Assembly: GCF_001905845.1 (NCBI RefSeq)
Contig: NZ_LIVZ01000001.1
Span: 744,001-808,000, forward strand
From: Streptomyces sp. TSRI0107
Lineage (GTDB): Bacteria; Actinomycetota; Actinomycetes; Streptomycetales; Streptomycetaceae
Length of the DNA: 64,000 nt
Direction of reading: 5' to 3'
Shown here: in pieces, positions 24,546 through 34,448 of the stretch
Position numbering within the stretch: position 1 is the first letter of the stretch
How the letters are laid out: each line of letters starts with the position of its first letter
Translations under genes and position numbers: made by a program
Notes under the pieces: model-generated
Seen by the model: only the letters and a program-made list of their open reading frames with translations
Told to the model about the DNA's origin: nothing
Databases searched by the model: none

Positions 24546-25555
24546 ACGACAGCACCATCCCCACCGTCCGGCTGGGCGCGGAAGGCCCCGAGGTGGGTGT
24601 GCAGGGCCTCGGCTGCATGGGCATGAGCTTCGCCTACGGCCCCGCCGACGCCGAGGAGTCCAGGGCCACCCTCGACCGGGCGCTCGAACGCGGCGTCACC
24701 CTGTACGACACGGCGGACGCGTACGGCGCCGGGCACAACGAGACCTTCCTCGCCCCCTTCTTCAAGGCGCACCGCGACGAGGTGGTCATCGCCACCAAGT
24801 TCGCTCTGTCCATCCCGCCGGAGGACCCCACCCGGCGGATCATCCGCAACGACCCGCCGTACATCCGCCAGGCCGTCGAGGCGAGCCTGAGGCGCCTGGA
24901 CGTCGACGTCATCGACCTCTACTACATGCACCGCCGCGACCCTGAGGTCCCCATCGAGGAGACCGTCGGCGTCATGGCCGACCTGGTCCGCGAGGGCAAG
25001 GTCAAGCAGCTCGGCCTGAGCGAGGTCACGGCCCCCGAACTGCGCGCCGCGCACGCGGTGCACCCGATCGCCGCCGTCCAGTCCGAGTGGTCCCTGTTCA
25101 GCCGTGACATCGAGGCCAACGTGGTGCCGGCGGCGGCCGAACTGGGCGTGGCCCTGGTCGCGTACTCCCCGCTCGGCCGGGGCTTCCTCACCGGCTCCTT
25201 CGCCCGCGCCGAGGACCTGACCGAGGACGACTTCCGCCGCCAGCAGCCCCGCTACACCGGCGACAACGCGGCGGCCAACGCGGCCCTGCTGGACCGGATC
25301 CGCGGGATCGCCGACAGCCACGACGCCACCCTCGGGCAGATCGCCCTGGCCTGGCTCCACCACCAGCAGACGGTCCGCGGCCTCCCGGTCATCCCGATCC
25401 CGGGCACCCGCAAGCCGTCCCGGGTGGAGGAGAACACGGCGGCGACGGCCATCGCGCTGACGGCGGAGGACCTGGCGGCCCTGGAGTCCATCGCGGCGAA
25501 GGTGGCAGGCGACCGCTACCCGGACATGACGTTCACGTCCGCGGGCCGCGAGTGA
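24542..25555 (+). CDS. Aldo/keto reductase
   Basis: 337 residues, NADPH-dependent (beta/alpha)8 reductase of the YhdN/perakine-reductase-like group. Tetrad: Asp and Tyr in YDTADAYG, Lys in ATKFAL, His in YYMHRRDP. Cofactor segment GTRKPSRVEEN present. Translationally coupled to the MerR regulator, which probably induces it in response to a toxic carbonyl. Substrate unknown. Confidence 0.93.
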   Translation: MNDSTIPTVRLGAEGPEVGVQGLGCMGMSFAYGPADAEESRATLDRALERGVTLYDTADAYGAGHNETFLAPFFKAHRDEVVIATKFALSIPPEDPTRRIIRNDPPYIRQAVEASLRRLDVDVIDLYYMHRRDPEVPIEETVGVMADLVREGKVKQLGLSEVTAPELRAAHAVHPIAAVQSEWSLFSRDIEANVVPAAAELGVALVAYSPLGRGFLTGSFARAEDLTEDDFRRQQPRYTGDNAAANAALLDRIRGIADSHDATLGQIALAWLHHQQTVRGLPVIPIPGTRKPSRVEENTAATAIALTAEDLAALESIAAKVAGDRYPDMTFTSAGRE

Positions 25556-25582
25556 CAACCTGCCGGGGAACCCGGCGGACGC

Positions 25583-26431
25583 TCACAGCTCCGCCAGCAG
25601 CTCCGCCTTCTTCACGGAGAACTCCTCGTCCGTGACCAGCCCCGCCTGATGCAACTCGCCGAGATGCCGGATCCGCTCGGCGATGTCCGCGGGGTCGCGG
25701 CGCCGGTGCGCCGCGACCACCGCGGCCACCGGCCCCCGCTCCCGCACGGCCGCCAGCACCGACGCCGCGAACGGCAGCGACTCGTGCACGGGCCCGTACC
25801 CCAGCCCGAACACCACCGCCGCCGGATCCTGATCGGCCTGCGCCGGCTGCTCCGCGCCGTCCCGCCGCAGCAGCCGCAGGTACCCCTCGAACAGCTCCGG
25901 CGACCGCCATTCGACGCCGCCGAGCTCGGCGACGGGGAAGCTCTGGTCCCCGGCCTTCCACTTCTCCGACGACGCCCCGGTCCAGAACCACCGGAACCGC
26001 ACGGTCGTCCCGTCGAAGGACGCCTTCGCGTCGTACGCCTTGAAGGACTGCGGGGCGCTCGGCGCGGCCACCAGGAACCGCTCCGCCGGTCCCGACTCGG
26101 TCAGCTGCGCCCGCAGCTCGTCGGCGTAGTACTCCGCGAGCGTCTCCCGCGCGGCCGGCAGCACCAGCCGGTACGGGTCGCCGTTCTCCTTGAGCTGCCC
26201 GTCCGCCGCCTCCAGCAGCGGATCGGCCCCCGGTCGCACCTCCACGCGCAGCACGACGGTCCCGCGCTTGCCGGGAGTCAGCGTGACCCCCTGCAACGCC
26301 TCCAGCGGCACCCGGCGTTCGCCGAGCGCCTGGAACAGCTTGGGTGTTCGAATCCCCCGTTCGTAACGGATGAGCACGGAGTCGGACTCGAACTCCCAGG
26401 CGGCATGAAATCCGGCCAGTACGTCACCCAT
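25583..26431 (-). CDS. DUF4429 protein with C-terminal SHOCT domain
   Basis: 282 residues. Two PH-like DUF4429 repeats: residues about 1-125 (VLAGFHAAWEFESDSVLIRY) and 140-215 (SFKAYDAKASFDGTTVRFRW). The last 35 residues form a SHOCT domain (IRHLGELHQAGLVTDEEFSVKKAELL), a short oligomerisation module. No signal or membrane helix. ATG 26431 chosen because TACGAT ends 7 nt before it; ATG 26440 is the alternative. Function unknown. Confidence 0.87.
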   Translation of the reverse strand: MGDVLAGFHAAWEFESDSVLIRYERGIRTPKLFQALGERRVPLEALQGVTLTPGKRGTVVLRVEVRPGADPLLEAADGQLKENGDPYRLVLPAARETLAEYYADELRAQLTESGPAERFLVAAPSAPQSFKAYDAKASFDGTTVRFRWFWTGASSEKWKAGDQSFPVAELGGVEWRSPELFEGYLRLLRRDGAEQPAQADQDPAAVVFGLGYGPVHESLPFAASVLAAVRERGPVAAVVAAHRRRDPADIAERIRHLGELHQAGLVTDEEFSVKKAELLAEL

Positions 26432-26497
26432 GCGGCTCATCGTATGCGGCACGCGCTCTTTCGTCCCCTCCCTGCGCAAACCGCAGTTTCTCCGGCT

Positions 26498-27715
26498 CTA
26501 CGCGCGTCCGGCGCCCGGCGTCCCGGACAAACCCGCCCGGCACATGCCCCGATCGTCGGCGCAGTCGACCGCGCGGTACGCGCCAACCCCGATCTCGGCG
26601 AGGTTCGCGAGGCTGTCGGTGCCGGGCTCGAAGTACCCGGCGTGCCCCTCGGCCTCCCGTGCCGACAGCAGCCGGGCGCCGAACCCGGCGGACATCGGGT
26701 CCGCGCCGTGCCCGAGGCCGCCCAGCTCCAGATAGGGCACGTCCTGGATCCAGTCGTCGGCGTCCCGCATCGCCCACACATGGGCGGACGTGCGGAGCTG
26801 GGCCGCCTCGGTGACCCGCATGCCGGGGCTGCCGGCCACGGCTATGTCGGCGACCCGGCCCGGCAGCTCGGGCGCGGCGACCCCGCAGACCACGGAGCCG
26901 TAGCTGTGGCAGAACAGCGAGACCGGCGCGTCGCCGGGCAGCGCGCGCAGCAGCGCGTTCAGCCGGACGGCGCCGTCCGCGGCGCGCCATGCGGTGGCCG
27001 CGTCCATGCCGACTCCGCTGGGCGCCGTGTAGTCGGCCCAGGCGATCACGGCGGTCCGGGTGTCCGGGCTCACGGCGCGCTCGGCGGCGTAGAGGGACTT
27101 CGCCATACCGACGGGCGCCGAGTACTCGCGGTGGCTGCGCTGGAAGGTGAGCAGGTCGGTGTCGACGCCGGGGACGACGACGGAGACCCGTTCGGCCTTG
27201 CGGAGGTCGCCGAAGACCTCGGCGATCCGGCCGGAGCCCTCCGGGTCGAAGGCGAGGATGTGCCGCCCCTCGCGCATCAGCGCCCGGAAGCGATGCATCC
27301 GCAGGCCCGCCTCCCGCTGCCCGGCCGGGGTGAGCCGGCTGTCGCGCATCCGTTTCCGCTCGACCTGCCGGGCCTGGCCGAGCGCGATGCGGTTGGCGCG
27401 GTAGCGCAGGGTGACGGGGGCGCCGTTCATGTTGCCGACCGCGAGCGGGTAGCGCTTGGCGAGCCGCGCGCGCTGGGCGTCGGTGAGGGCGGCGAAGAAC
27501 CGGGCGAGCCGGGTGGGGCCGGAGTCCGGGTCCGGCAGCCGGTGTCCGTCGATCCGGCCCCGCTCCCAGGAGGCGAGGGAGGCCTGCAGGGGGGTGGTCT
27601 CCCGGTGGCCCTTCAGGGCGGTCCAGCCGGTGGTCGCCAGCATGACGAACACGACTGCCAGCGCGAGCAGCGCGCGCCAGAGACCGAGTTGCGGGGAGGA
27701 GTCGAAGGAAGTCAC
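26498..27715 (-). CDS. Membrane-anchored alpha/beta hydrolase (DUF1023)
   Basis: 405 residues. An N-terminal membrane helix (ALLALAVVFVMLATTGW, about residues 15-31) is a signal anchor; the DUF1023 alpha/beta-hydrolase domain follows, with strand ERVSVVVPGVDTDL and nucleophile elbow FCHSYGSVVCG. Predicted extracytoplasmic serine hydrolase. GTG start; a TAGTGT box lies 9 nt upstream. Substrate unknown. Confidence 0.87.
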   Translation of the reverse strand: MTSFDSSPQLGLWRALLALAVVFVMLATTGWTALKGHRETTPLQASLASWERGRIDGHRLPDPDSGPTRLARFFAALTDAQRARLAKRYPLAVGNMNGAPVTLRYRANRIALGQARQVERKRMRDSRLTPAGQREAGLRMHRFRALMREGRHILAFDPEGSGRIAEVFGDLRKAERVSVVVPGVDTDLLTFQRSHREYSAPVGMAKSLYAAERAVSPDTRTAVIAWADYTAPSGVGMDAATAWRAADGAVRLNALLRALPGDAPVSLFCHSYGSVVCGVAAPELPGRVADIAVAGSPGMRVTEAAQLRTSAHVWAMRDADDWIQDVPYLELGGLGHGADPMSAGFGARLLSAREAEGHAGYFEPGTDSLANLAEIGVGAYRAVDCADDRGMCRAGLSGTPGAGRA

Positions 27716-27795
27716 TGGGAGGACACACTAGGAGAACGGGAGGGTCTCGCGTGACGCGTGTGACAGGCATCACGTTTGACTGATGAGCTGTGGAT

Positions 27796-28452
27796 CTAGG
27801 AGCTCTGGGGGGTCCGCCAGGCCCCGGCCAGGGAGGGGCCCACCTGATCGAGGTACGTCGCCGTCAACGCGCGCAGTGCCTCCATGCTGAAGTCGTCGCC
27901 CGCGCTCCACAGCCGCTCGGTGACCCGGATCACCCCGCCGAAGACGGCCACCGCCACCCGCGGCCGCGGGTCGGCGTCCACGTCCAGCCCCTCCCGTTCG
28001 GCGATCAGCCGCGCGATCTGCTCCTCGATCTCCGCCGAGCTGCGCAGATAGGCGGCGAGCAGCACCGGCGTCGACTCGATCACCCGGTACATCCGCAGAT
28101 ACAGGTCGATCGGGACGACGGCCTCGACGACCTCGTGCAGGGTGTCCCAGCCGTCCAGCACCGCCCGGCGCATCGCCTCCAGCGGCGGCTCCCCGGCGGG
28201 CCGGGCGCGCAGCGCGGCGACGAAGTGCGCCACCGCCAGCCGCTGGGCGGCGAGGGCGGCGTCCTCCTTGCCGGCGAAGTACCGGAAGAAGGTGCGCTGG
28301 GAGACGTCGACGGCCGCCGCGATCTCGTCGACGGTGGTGCGCTCGTAGCCCTGGGTGGTGAACAGTTCGAGGGCGGCCCGCAGCAGGGCGTCCCGGGTGC
28401 GCTGCTTCTTGCGTTCACGCAGGCCGGGCGAGGACCCCGACGCTGTCTCCAT
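27796..28452 (-). CDS. TetR-family transcriptional regulator
   Basis: 218 residues. HTH: RDALLRAALELFTTQGYERTTVDEIAAAVDVSQRTFFRYF (about residues 20-60). Divergent from the DHA2 MFS exporter gene, 113 bp apart, the standard layout of a repressor controlling its drug pump; the repeated CTGTCA elements in the exporter promoter are candidate sites. Ligand unknown. Confidence 0.92.
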   Translation of the reverse strand: METASGSSPGLRERKKQRTRDALLRAALELFTTQGYERTTVDEIAAAVDVSQRTFFRYFAGKEDAALAAQRLAVAHFVAALRARPAGEPPLEAMRRAVLDGWDTLHEVVEAVVPIDLYLRMYRVIESTPVLLAAYLRSSAEIEEQIARLIAEREGLDVDADPRPRVAVAVFGGVIRVTERLWSAGDDFSMEALRALTATYLDQVGPSLAGAWRTPQSS

Positions 28453-28529
28453 GGCACCTCTTCTCTGAACCGTGCGCCCGGTCCAGACCCTAAGGGAGTG
28501 ACGTGTCAGTTACCGAAACGTGAAATGGT

Positions 28530-28559
28530 TTGTCAACTGTCAGTGGCTGTCATTAGCCT
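28530..28559 (+). promoter_or_regulatory. MFS exporter promoter with CTGTCA direct repeats
   Basis: -35 TTGTCA (28530-28535), 18-bp spacer, -10 TAGCCT (28554-28559). CTGTCA occurs twice in the spacer with 4 nt between, and GTGTCAGT lies further upstream. The predicted start is the A of the ATG at 28566. Confidence 0.65.
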
Positions 28560-28565
28560 CGAAGC

Positions 28566-30185
28566 ATGACTAGTCAGACCACCATCGACAAGACGGGGCC
28601 GGGGGACGACGCCGGATCAGCCCCGTCGGATCCCTCGCCGGCCAAGGGGCTGCGGGGGCATCCGTGGTTCACCCTCATAACCGTCGCCGTGGGGGTCATG
28701 ATGGTGGCCCTCGACGGCACCATCGTGGCCATCGCCAACCCGGCCATCAAAGAGGACCTGAACGCGAGCTTCGCGGACGTCCAGTGGATCACCAACGGCT
28801 ACTTCCTGGCCCTCGCGGTCTCCCTGATCACCGCGGGCAAGCTGGGTGACCGCTTCGGCCACCGGCAGACCTTCCTCATCGGTGTCGTCGGCTTCGCCGT
28901 CGCCTCCGGCCTCATCGGGATGTCCAGCAGCATCGCGCTGGTCGTCACCTTCCGGGTCCTGCAGGGCCTTTTCGGCGCGCTGCTCATGCCGGCCGCGCTC
29001 GGCCTGCTGCGGGCCACCTTCCCGGCCGAGAAGCTGAACATGGCCATCGGCATCTGGGGCATGGTCATCGGCGCCTCCACCGCGGGCGGCCCGATCCTCG
29101 GCGGTGTGCTCGTCGAGCACGTCAGCTGGCAGTCGGTGTTCTTCATCAACGTGCCGGTCGGCGTCCTCGCCGTCGTCCTCGGCGCGATGATCCTGCTCGA
29201 CCACCGTGCCGAGAACGCCCCGCGCTCCTTCGACCTGCTGGGCATCGCGCTGCTCTCCGCCGCCATGTTCTGCCTGGTCTGGGCCCTCATCAAGGCGCCC
29301 GAGTGGGGCTGGGGCGACGGACTGACCTGGACCTTCATCGGCGCCTCGGTGCTCGGCTTCGCGCTGTTCGCCTTCTGGGAGACGCGGGTCGCGGAGCCGC
29401 TGATCCCGCTGGCCCTCTTCCGTTCGATCCCGCTCTCCGCGGGTGTCGTCCTGATGGTCCTCATGGCCATCGCCTTCATGGGCGGCCTGTTCTTCGTCAC
29501 GTTCTACCTGCAGAACGTGCACGGCATGAGCCCGATCGACGCCGGCCTGCACCTGCTGCCGCTCACCGGCATGATGATCGTCGGCTCGCCGCTCGCCGGC
29601 GCGATGATCACCAAGCTGGGCCCGCGCATCCCGCTGGCCGGCGGCATGGCGGTCACCGCGCTCGCCATGTGGGGCATGTCCACGCTGAAGGCGGACACCG
29701 GCAGCGGTGTGATGTCCCTCTGGTTCGCCCTGCTCGGCCTCGGCCTCGCGCCGGTCATGGTCGGCGCCACCGAGGTCATCGTCGGCAACGCGCCCATGGA
29801 GCTGTCCGGCGTGGCCGGCGGTCTCCAGCAGGCCGCGATGCAGATCGGCGGCAGCCTCGGCACGGCCGTCCTGGGCGCCGTGATGGTCTCCAAGGTCGAC
29901 AGCGACCTCGCCGGCAACTGGACCGACGCGGGCCTCCCGCCGCTCACCCCCGAGCAGCAGGAGCAGGCCGCCGAAGCCGTCCAGGCCGGTGTGGCGCCGG
30001 TGCCGCCGGGCACCCCGCCGGAGATCGCCGCGAAGATCACCGACGTCGCCCACGACACCTTCATCTCCGGGATGTCCCTGGCGTCGCTGGTCGCCGCGGC
30101 CGTCGCGGTGGCGGCCGTACTGGTCGCCTTCCTCACCAAGCGCGGCGAGAACGCGCAGGCGGGAGCGGGCGCGGCGCACATCTGA
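28566..30185 (+). CDS. MFS drug exporter, DHA2 (EmrB/QacA) family, 14 TM
   Basis: 539 residues, proton-coupled efflux pump. The first helix follows a polar head at HPWFTLITVAVGVMMVALDG; motif A appears as GKLGDRFGHRQ and motif C-like sequence as VIGASTAGGPILGG. About 14 helices, Pro-rich loop before the last helix. Divergent from its presumed TetR repressor. Probably leaderless. Substrate unknown. Confidence 0.93.
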   Translation: MTSQTTIDKTGPGDDAGSAPSDPSPAKGLRGHPWFTLITVAVGVMMVALDGTIVAIANPAIKEDLNASFADVQWITNGYFLALAVSLITAGKLGDRFGHRQTFLIGVVGFAVASGLIGMSSSIALVVTFRVLQGLFGALLMPAALGLLRATFPAEKLNMAIGIWGMVIGASTAGGPILGGVLVEHVSWQSVFFINVPVGVLAVVLGAMILLDHRAENAPRSFDLLGIALLSAAMFCLVWALIKAPEWGWGDGLTWTFIGASVLGFALFAFWETRVAEPLIPLALFRSIPLSAGVVLMVLMAIAFMGGLFFVTFYLQNVHGMSPIDAGLHLLPLTGMMIVGSPLAGAMITKLGPRIPLAGGMAVTALAMWGMSTLKADTGSGVMSLWFALLGLGLAPVMVGATEVIVGNAPMELSGVAGGLQQAAMQIGGSLGTAVLGAVMVSKVDSDLAGNWTDAGLPPLTPEQQEQAAEAVQAGVAPVPPGTPPEIAAKITDVAHDTFISGMSLASLVAAAVAVAAVLVAFLTKRGENAQAGAGAAHI

Positions 30186-30470
30186 CGGTCCGTCGACGGC
30201 GGCGGGGTTCCCCTATCAGGGTGACAACGCCAACGTTTCCTCCCACCCCGCCCGCACCGCGAGTCACAGTGGGTCAAGCCCTTCGTACGGCATGTTCCGC
30301 TGGCAAGTTCGTACGAGGACGAGGGCGACCTGGGCTGCGGCGCGCCGCTGGAGGGGGGTGGCGCGCCGGCAGACAGGATTGAGGCGCAGAGCGGGGGTAC
30401 CCGGGTCACCACGGTGACGAGCTCCGGACACGGAGCGCGCGGGTGCCCCCGCTCACGTGGCCGGAGGGGG
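30186..30470. other. Intergenic region with a short palindrome
   Basis: 285 bp between the convergent MFS and K+ channel genes. I see no gene. It contains GTCACC-ACG-GGTGAC-like symmetry at 30405-30418 (6-bp arms) and several GC-rich short inverted repeats, but no strong terminator stem. Confidence 0.5.
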
Positions 30471-31262
30471 TCACGGACCGGGCCGGACCGCGCGTGGCTC
30501 GCCATCGCCGTCGTGGCTGTGGGCGCAGCGGCACCCCGCGGCGCCGGGTTGCGCGCCCACCAGGGCGCGCAGCGCCCGCACCTCCTCCGTCAGCGCCGCG
30601 ATCGCCTCCGTCTGCCGCCGTTCCTCCGCGTCGTCGTTCTCGAACCGCGAGATGAACCACGCGGCGATGTTCGCGGTCACCAGACCCAGCAGCGCGATCC
30701 CGGACAGCATCAGGCCCACCGCCAGCAACCGCCCCACGCCGGTCGTCGGCGCGTGATCCCCGTATCCCACGGTCGTCATCGTGGTGAAGGACCACCAGAC
30801 CGCGTCACCCAACGTCCGGATGTTCCCGTCCGGCGCCTCCCGCTCCACCGACAGCACGGCCAGCGACCCGAACATCAGCAGCCCCACCACGGCGCCGGCG
30901 ACATAGGTCGTCAACCGTATCTGCGAGGCCATCTGCGCCCGCCGTCCCACCAGCAGCAGCGTGGACACCAGCCGCAGCAGCCGCAGCGGCTGGATCAGCG
31001 GCAGCGCCACCGCGCACAGGTCGAGCCAGTTCCGGCGGACGAACTCCCCGCGCCGCTCGGCGAGGACGAGCCGCACCGTGTAGTCGCCGGCGAACGCCGC
31101 CCACACGGTCCACTCGACGACCGCGCACCCGAGCGTCACCGGCTCGCTCGCCGCGGTGTGCACTATCGGCACCGCGTAGGCGACGGCGAAGGCCACGGCC
31201 AGCGCCATCAGGGGTCTCTGTGTGCGCTCTTCCCAACGGGCCCGCGCCGACTGTTCCTTCAT
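30471..31262 (-). CDS. Potassium channel, voltage-gated-like (Kv/KcsA superfamily)
   Basis: 263 residues. Four N-terminal hydrophobic segments with an Arg-bearing S4-like helix (LLRLVSTLLLVGRRAQMASQIR), then pore helix and selectivity filter TMTTVGYGDHAP, an S6 helix (LLAVGLMLSGIALLGLVTANIAAW) and a C-terminal coiled coil (EERRQTEAIAALTEEVRALRAL) likely to tetramerise. A Cys/His-rich tail (GCRCAHSHD) ends the protein. ATG 31262 chosen because TACGAT ends 7 nt before it (leaderless). Confidence 0.88.
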   Translation of the reverse strand: MKEQSARARWEERTQRPLMALAVAFAVAYAVPIVHTAASEPVTLGCAVVEWTVWAAFAGDYTVRLVLAERRGEFVRRNWLDLCAVALPLIQPLRLLRLVSTLLLVGRRAQMASQIRLTTYVAGAVVGLLMFGSLAVLSVEREAPDGNIRTLGDAVWWSFTTMTTVGYGDHAPTTGVGRLLAVGLMLSGIALLGLVTANIAAWFISRFENDDAEERRQTEAIAALTEEVRALRALVGAQPGAAGCRCAHSHDGDGEPRAVRPGP

Positions 31263-31284
31263 GCCGGGCATCGTAGGAAAGCGC

Positions 31285-31320
31285 GAAGGGGTGGTGAACC
31301 CGCAGGTCCACCACCCCTTC
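31285..31320 (-). terminator. aceE terminator
   Basis: Perfect 12-bp stem (31285-31296 with 31309-31320), 12-nt loop, just after the aceE stop and upstream of the K+ channel promoter. Confidence 0.8.
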
Positions 31321-31332
31321 ACGGCTCACGCG

Positions 31333-34080
31333 CTACGCGTCGCCGCCCGCGGTCCCCGGATCCGCCGCCGACACGTCGAGCAGCTGGTACCGGTCCACGG
31401 CCTGCTTCAGCACCGACCGGTCCACCTTGCCCTCCTTCGCCAGCTCGGCGAGCACCGCCACCACGATCGACTGCGCGTCGATGTGGAAGAACCGCCGCGC
31501 CGCCCCGCGGGTGTCGGCGAAGCCGAACCCGTCCGCACCCAGCGACTGGTACGTGCCCGGCACCCACCGCGCGATCTGGTCGGGAACCGACCGCATCCAG
31601 TCGGAGACGGCCACGAACGGCCCCTCGGCCCCGCTCAGCTTCCGCGTCACGTACGGCACCCGCTGCTCCTCCTCCGGGTGCAGCAGATTGTGCTGCTCGC
31701 ACGCGACCGCGTCCCGCCGCAGCTCGTTCCAGGAGGTCGCCGACCACACGTCGGCCCGTACGTCCCACTCCTCGGCGAGGATCCGCTGCGCCTCGACCGC
31801 CCACGGGACGGCCACGCCGGAGGCGATGATCTGCGCCGGGATCCGGCCGGCCGTGCCCTCGCCGAACCGGTAGACGCCCTTGACGATGCCCTCGACGTCG
31901 ACGTTCTCCGGCTCGGCGGGGTGCTGGATCGGCTCGTTGTAGACGGTGAGGTAGTAGAAGACGTCCTCGCCGTGCGGGTGTTCCTCGCTGCTGCCGTACA
32001 TCCGCCGCAGACCGTCCTGGACGATGTGCGCGATCTCGTAGGCATAGGCGGGGTCGTACGCCACACAGCCCGGGTTGGTGGAGGCGAGCAGCTGGGAGTG
32101 GCCATCGGCGTGCTGCAGGCCCTCACCGGTCAGGGTCGTACGCCCGGCGGTCGCACCCAGCACGAATCCGCGCGCCAGCTGGTCGGCCATCTGCCAGAAC
32201 TGGTCGCCGGTGCGCTGGAAACCGAACATCGAGTAGAAGACGTACACCGGGATCAGCGGCTCGCCGTGCGTCGCGTACGCCGAACCGGCCGCGATCAGCG
32301 AGGCCGTGCAGCCCGCCTCCGAGATGCCGTCGTGCAGCATCTGCCCGGTCGGCGACTCCTTGTAAGCCAGCAGCAGATCGCGGTCGACCGCCTCGTACTG
32401 CTGGCCCAGCGGGTTGTAGATCTTCGCACTCGGGAAGAACGAGTCCATGCCGAAGGTCCGGTACTCGTCCGGTGCGATCAGCACGAACCGCTTGCCGATC
32501 TCCTTGTCCCGCATGAGGTCCTTCAGCAGCCGGACGAACGCCATGGTTGTCGCGATGGACTGCTGACCGGTGCCCTTCTTCACGGTCGCGTACGTCTTGT
32601 CGTCCGGCAGCGCCAGCGGCTTCGAGCGGACCACGCGCGTCGGGACGTAACCGCCGAGCCCCTTGCGCCGGTCGTGCATGTACTGGATCTCCTCGGAGTC
32701 CCGTCCGGGGTGGTAGTACGGCGGGAGCCCGCTCTCCAGATCCTTGTCGGCGATCGGCAGGTGCAGCCGGTCCCGGAAGCGCTTGAGGTCGTCGACCGTC
32801 AGCTTCTTCATCTGGTGCGTGGCGTTGCGGCCCTCGAAGTTCGGCCCCAGCGTCCAGCCCTTGACCGTCTTGGCCAGGATGACCGTCGGCTGGCCCTTGT
32901 GTTCCAGGGCCGCCTTGTACGCGGCGTAGATCTTCTTGTGGTCGTGGCCGCCGCGGCCCAGCATCAGGATCTGGTGGTCGGACATGTTCTCGACCATGGC
33001 GCGCAGCCGCTGGTCGTCGCCGAAGAAGTGCTCGCGGATGTACGCGCCGGACTCGGTGGCGTACGTCTGGAACTGGCCGTCCGGCGTGGTGTTCATCCGG
33101 TTGACCAGCACTCCGTCGCGGTCCCGCGCGAGCAGCGGGTCCCACGTCCGGTCCCAGATCAGCTTGATCACGTTCCAGCCGGCGCCCCGGAAGACCGACT
33201 CCAGCTCCTGGATGACCTTGCCGTTGCCGCGCACCGGGCCGTCGAGCCGCTGCAGGTTGCAGTTCACGACGAAGGTCAGGTTGTCCAGGCCCTCACGGGC
33301 GGCGATGGTCAGCTGGCCGAGCGACTCCGGCTCGTCCATCTCGCCGTCGCCGAGGAACGCCCACACGTGCGACTTGGAGGTGTCCGCGATGCCCCGCGCG
33401 TGCATGTACCGGTTCATCCGGGCCTGGTAGATCGCGCCGATCGGGCCGAGGCCCATGGACACGGTCGGGAACTCCCAGAAGTCCGGCATCAGCCGCGGAT
33501 GCGGGTACGAGGACAGCCCGTACGGCGCCTTCGACTTCTCCTGGCGGAACGCGTCGAGGTTCTGCTCGCTGAGGCGGTCCAGCAGGAACGCGCGGGCGTA
33601 GATGCCCGGCGAGGCGTGCCCCTGGAAGAAGACCTGGTCGCCGCCGTCGCCCTCGTCCTTGCCCCGGAAGAAGTGGTTGAAGCCGACGTCGTAGAGGGAC
33701 GCGGAGGAGGCGAAGGTGGCGATGTGGCCGCCGACGCCGATGCCCGGGCGCTGGGCGCGCGAGACCATCACGGCGGCGTTCCACCGGGTGGCGTTGAGGA
33801 TCCTGCGCTCGATCTCCTCGTTGCCCGGGAAGAACGGCTCGTCCTTGGTGGCGATGGTGTTGACGTAGTCCGTGCTGCGCATCTCGGGCACGGCCACGCG
33901 CTTCTCGCGGGCCCGCTCGATCAGCCGCAGCATCAGATAGCGGGCGCGCTCACGGCCCCGCTCGTCGATGGCGGCGTCGAGGGAGTCGAGCCACTCCTGC
34001 GTCTCCTCGGGGTCGAAGTCAGGAACCTGACTCGGAAGGCCGCCAATGATGATCGGATTGCGATCGGATCCGGAAGCCAC
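31333..34080 (-). CDS. aceE: Pyruvate dehydrogenase E1 component, homodimeric (AceE)
   Basis: Thiamine-diphosphate-dependent E1 that decarboxylates pyruvate and acetylates the lipoyl groups of E2, feeding acetyl-CoA into the TCA cycle and fatty-acid synthesis. 915 residues, full length for the actinobacterial/proteobacterial alpha2-type. ThDP motif [10 protein letters not shown]...[14 protein letters not shown] and YSMFGFQR regions present. GTG start with AAGGA about 6 nt upstream. Monocistronic with its own terminator. E2 and E3 are not in the window. A long inverted repeat lies 78-115 bp upstream. Confidence 0.97.
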   Translation of the reverse strand: MASGSDRNPIIIGGLPSQVPDFDPEETQEWLDSLDAAIDERGRERARYLMLRLIERAREKRVAVPEMRSTDYVNTIATKDEPFFPGNEEIERRILNATRWNAAVMVSRAQRPGIGVGGHIATFASSASLYDVGFNHFFRGKDEGDGGDQVFFQGHASPGIYARAFLLDRLSEQNLDAFRQEKSKAPYGLSSYPHPRLMPDFWEFPTVSMGLGPIGAIYQARMNRYMHARGIADTSKSHVWAFLGDGEMDEPESLGQLTIAAREGLDNLTFVVNCNLQRLDGPVRGNGKVIQELESVFRGAGWNVIKLIWDRTWDPLLARDRDGVLVNRMNTTPDGQFQTYATESGAYIREHFFGDDQRLRAMVENMSDHQILMLGRGGHDHKKIYAAYKAALEHKGQPTVILAKTVKGWTLGPNFEGRNATHQMKKLTVDDLKRFRDRLHLPIADKDLESGLPPYYHPGRDSEEIQYMHDRRKGLGGYVPTRVVRSKPLALPDDKTYATVKKGTGQQSIATTMAFVRLLKDLMRDKEIGKRFVLIAPDEYRTFGMDSFFPSAKIYNPLGQQYEAVDRDLLLAYKESPTGQMLHDGISEAGCTASLIAAGSAYATHGEPLIPVYVFYSMFGFQRTGDQFWQMADQLARGFVLGATAGRTTLTGEGLQHADGHSQLLASTNPGCVAYDPAYAYEIAHIVQDGLRRMYGSSEEHPHGEDVFYYLTVYNEPIQHPAEPENVDVEGIVKGVYRFGEGTAGRIPAQIIASGVAVPWAVEAQRILAEEWDVRADVWSATSWNELRRDAVACEQHNLLHPEEEQRVPYVTRKLSGAEGPFVAVSDWMRSVPDQIARWVPGTYQSLGADGFGFADTRGAARRFFHIDAQSIVVAVLAELAKEGKVDRSVLKQAVDRYQLLDVSAADPGTAGGDA

Positions 34081-34448
34081 GCTGGTCCTTACCTGTCAGA
34101 GGGGCTGTTGAGGGCTGCTGGGGCTGTTTCTGCTTGATTGCGCCGATCCCCATCGTGTACCTCACGGCAGCAAACGTCACCTTTACTGTGAGGTAACCGC
34201 CGTACGTTCGAAACCCGTACCCTTGGGTGGTTCCCAAACGTACAAAGAGGGCAGATAGGTGTGGTGTGTGTCACCTTGGCCCTTGGGCGGGTGCCTGGAG
34301 TTGCGGCGACACGGCCTGGATCGTCACCGTTTCGGCGGTCTGAACCGCCGGGTACTTGCGCGATCCGCCCCGCCCGTGTGGACTACGGCCAATGCTTCGC
34401 GCACGCGCGTGGCTGAGATATTCCCAAGACATGATCAGGAGGCAACCC
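34081..34448. promoter_or_regulatory. Divergent aceE / DUF3052 control region
   Basis: 368 bp with no gene. It holds TACCTCAC...GTGAGGTA (34158-34165 and 34188-34195), an inverted repeat 78-115 bp upstream of aceE and the best operator candidate. A 7-bp palindrome CGGCGGT-CTGA-ACCGCCG lies at 34333-34350 on the DUF3052 side. The DUF3052 ribosome site AGGAGG is at 34437-34442. Confidence 0.5.

Noticed and set aside
31222..34137. Very long open frame (about 970 codons) on the plus strand opposite aceE
   Set aside because: It mirrors the third-position GC bias of aceE on the other strand; the translation is Val/Leu/Arg/Gly-rich without family motifs. The aceE frame has clear ThDP motifs.
34200..34240. 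Possible tRNA-like T-arm (GTTCGAAAC) upstream of aceE
   Set aside because: No acceptor, D or anticodon stems can be folded around it.
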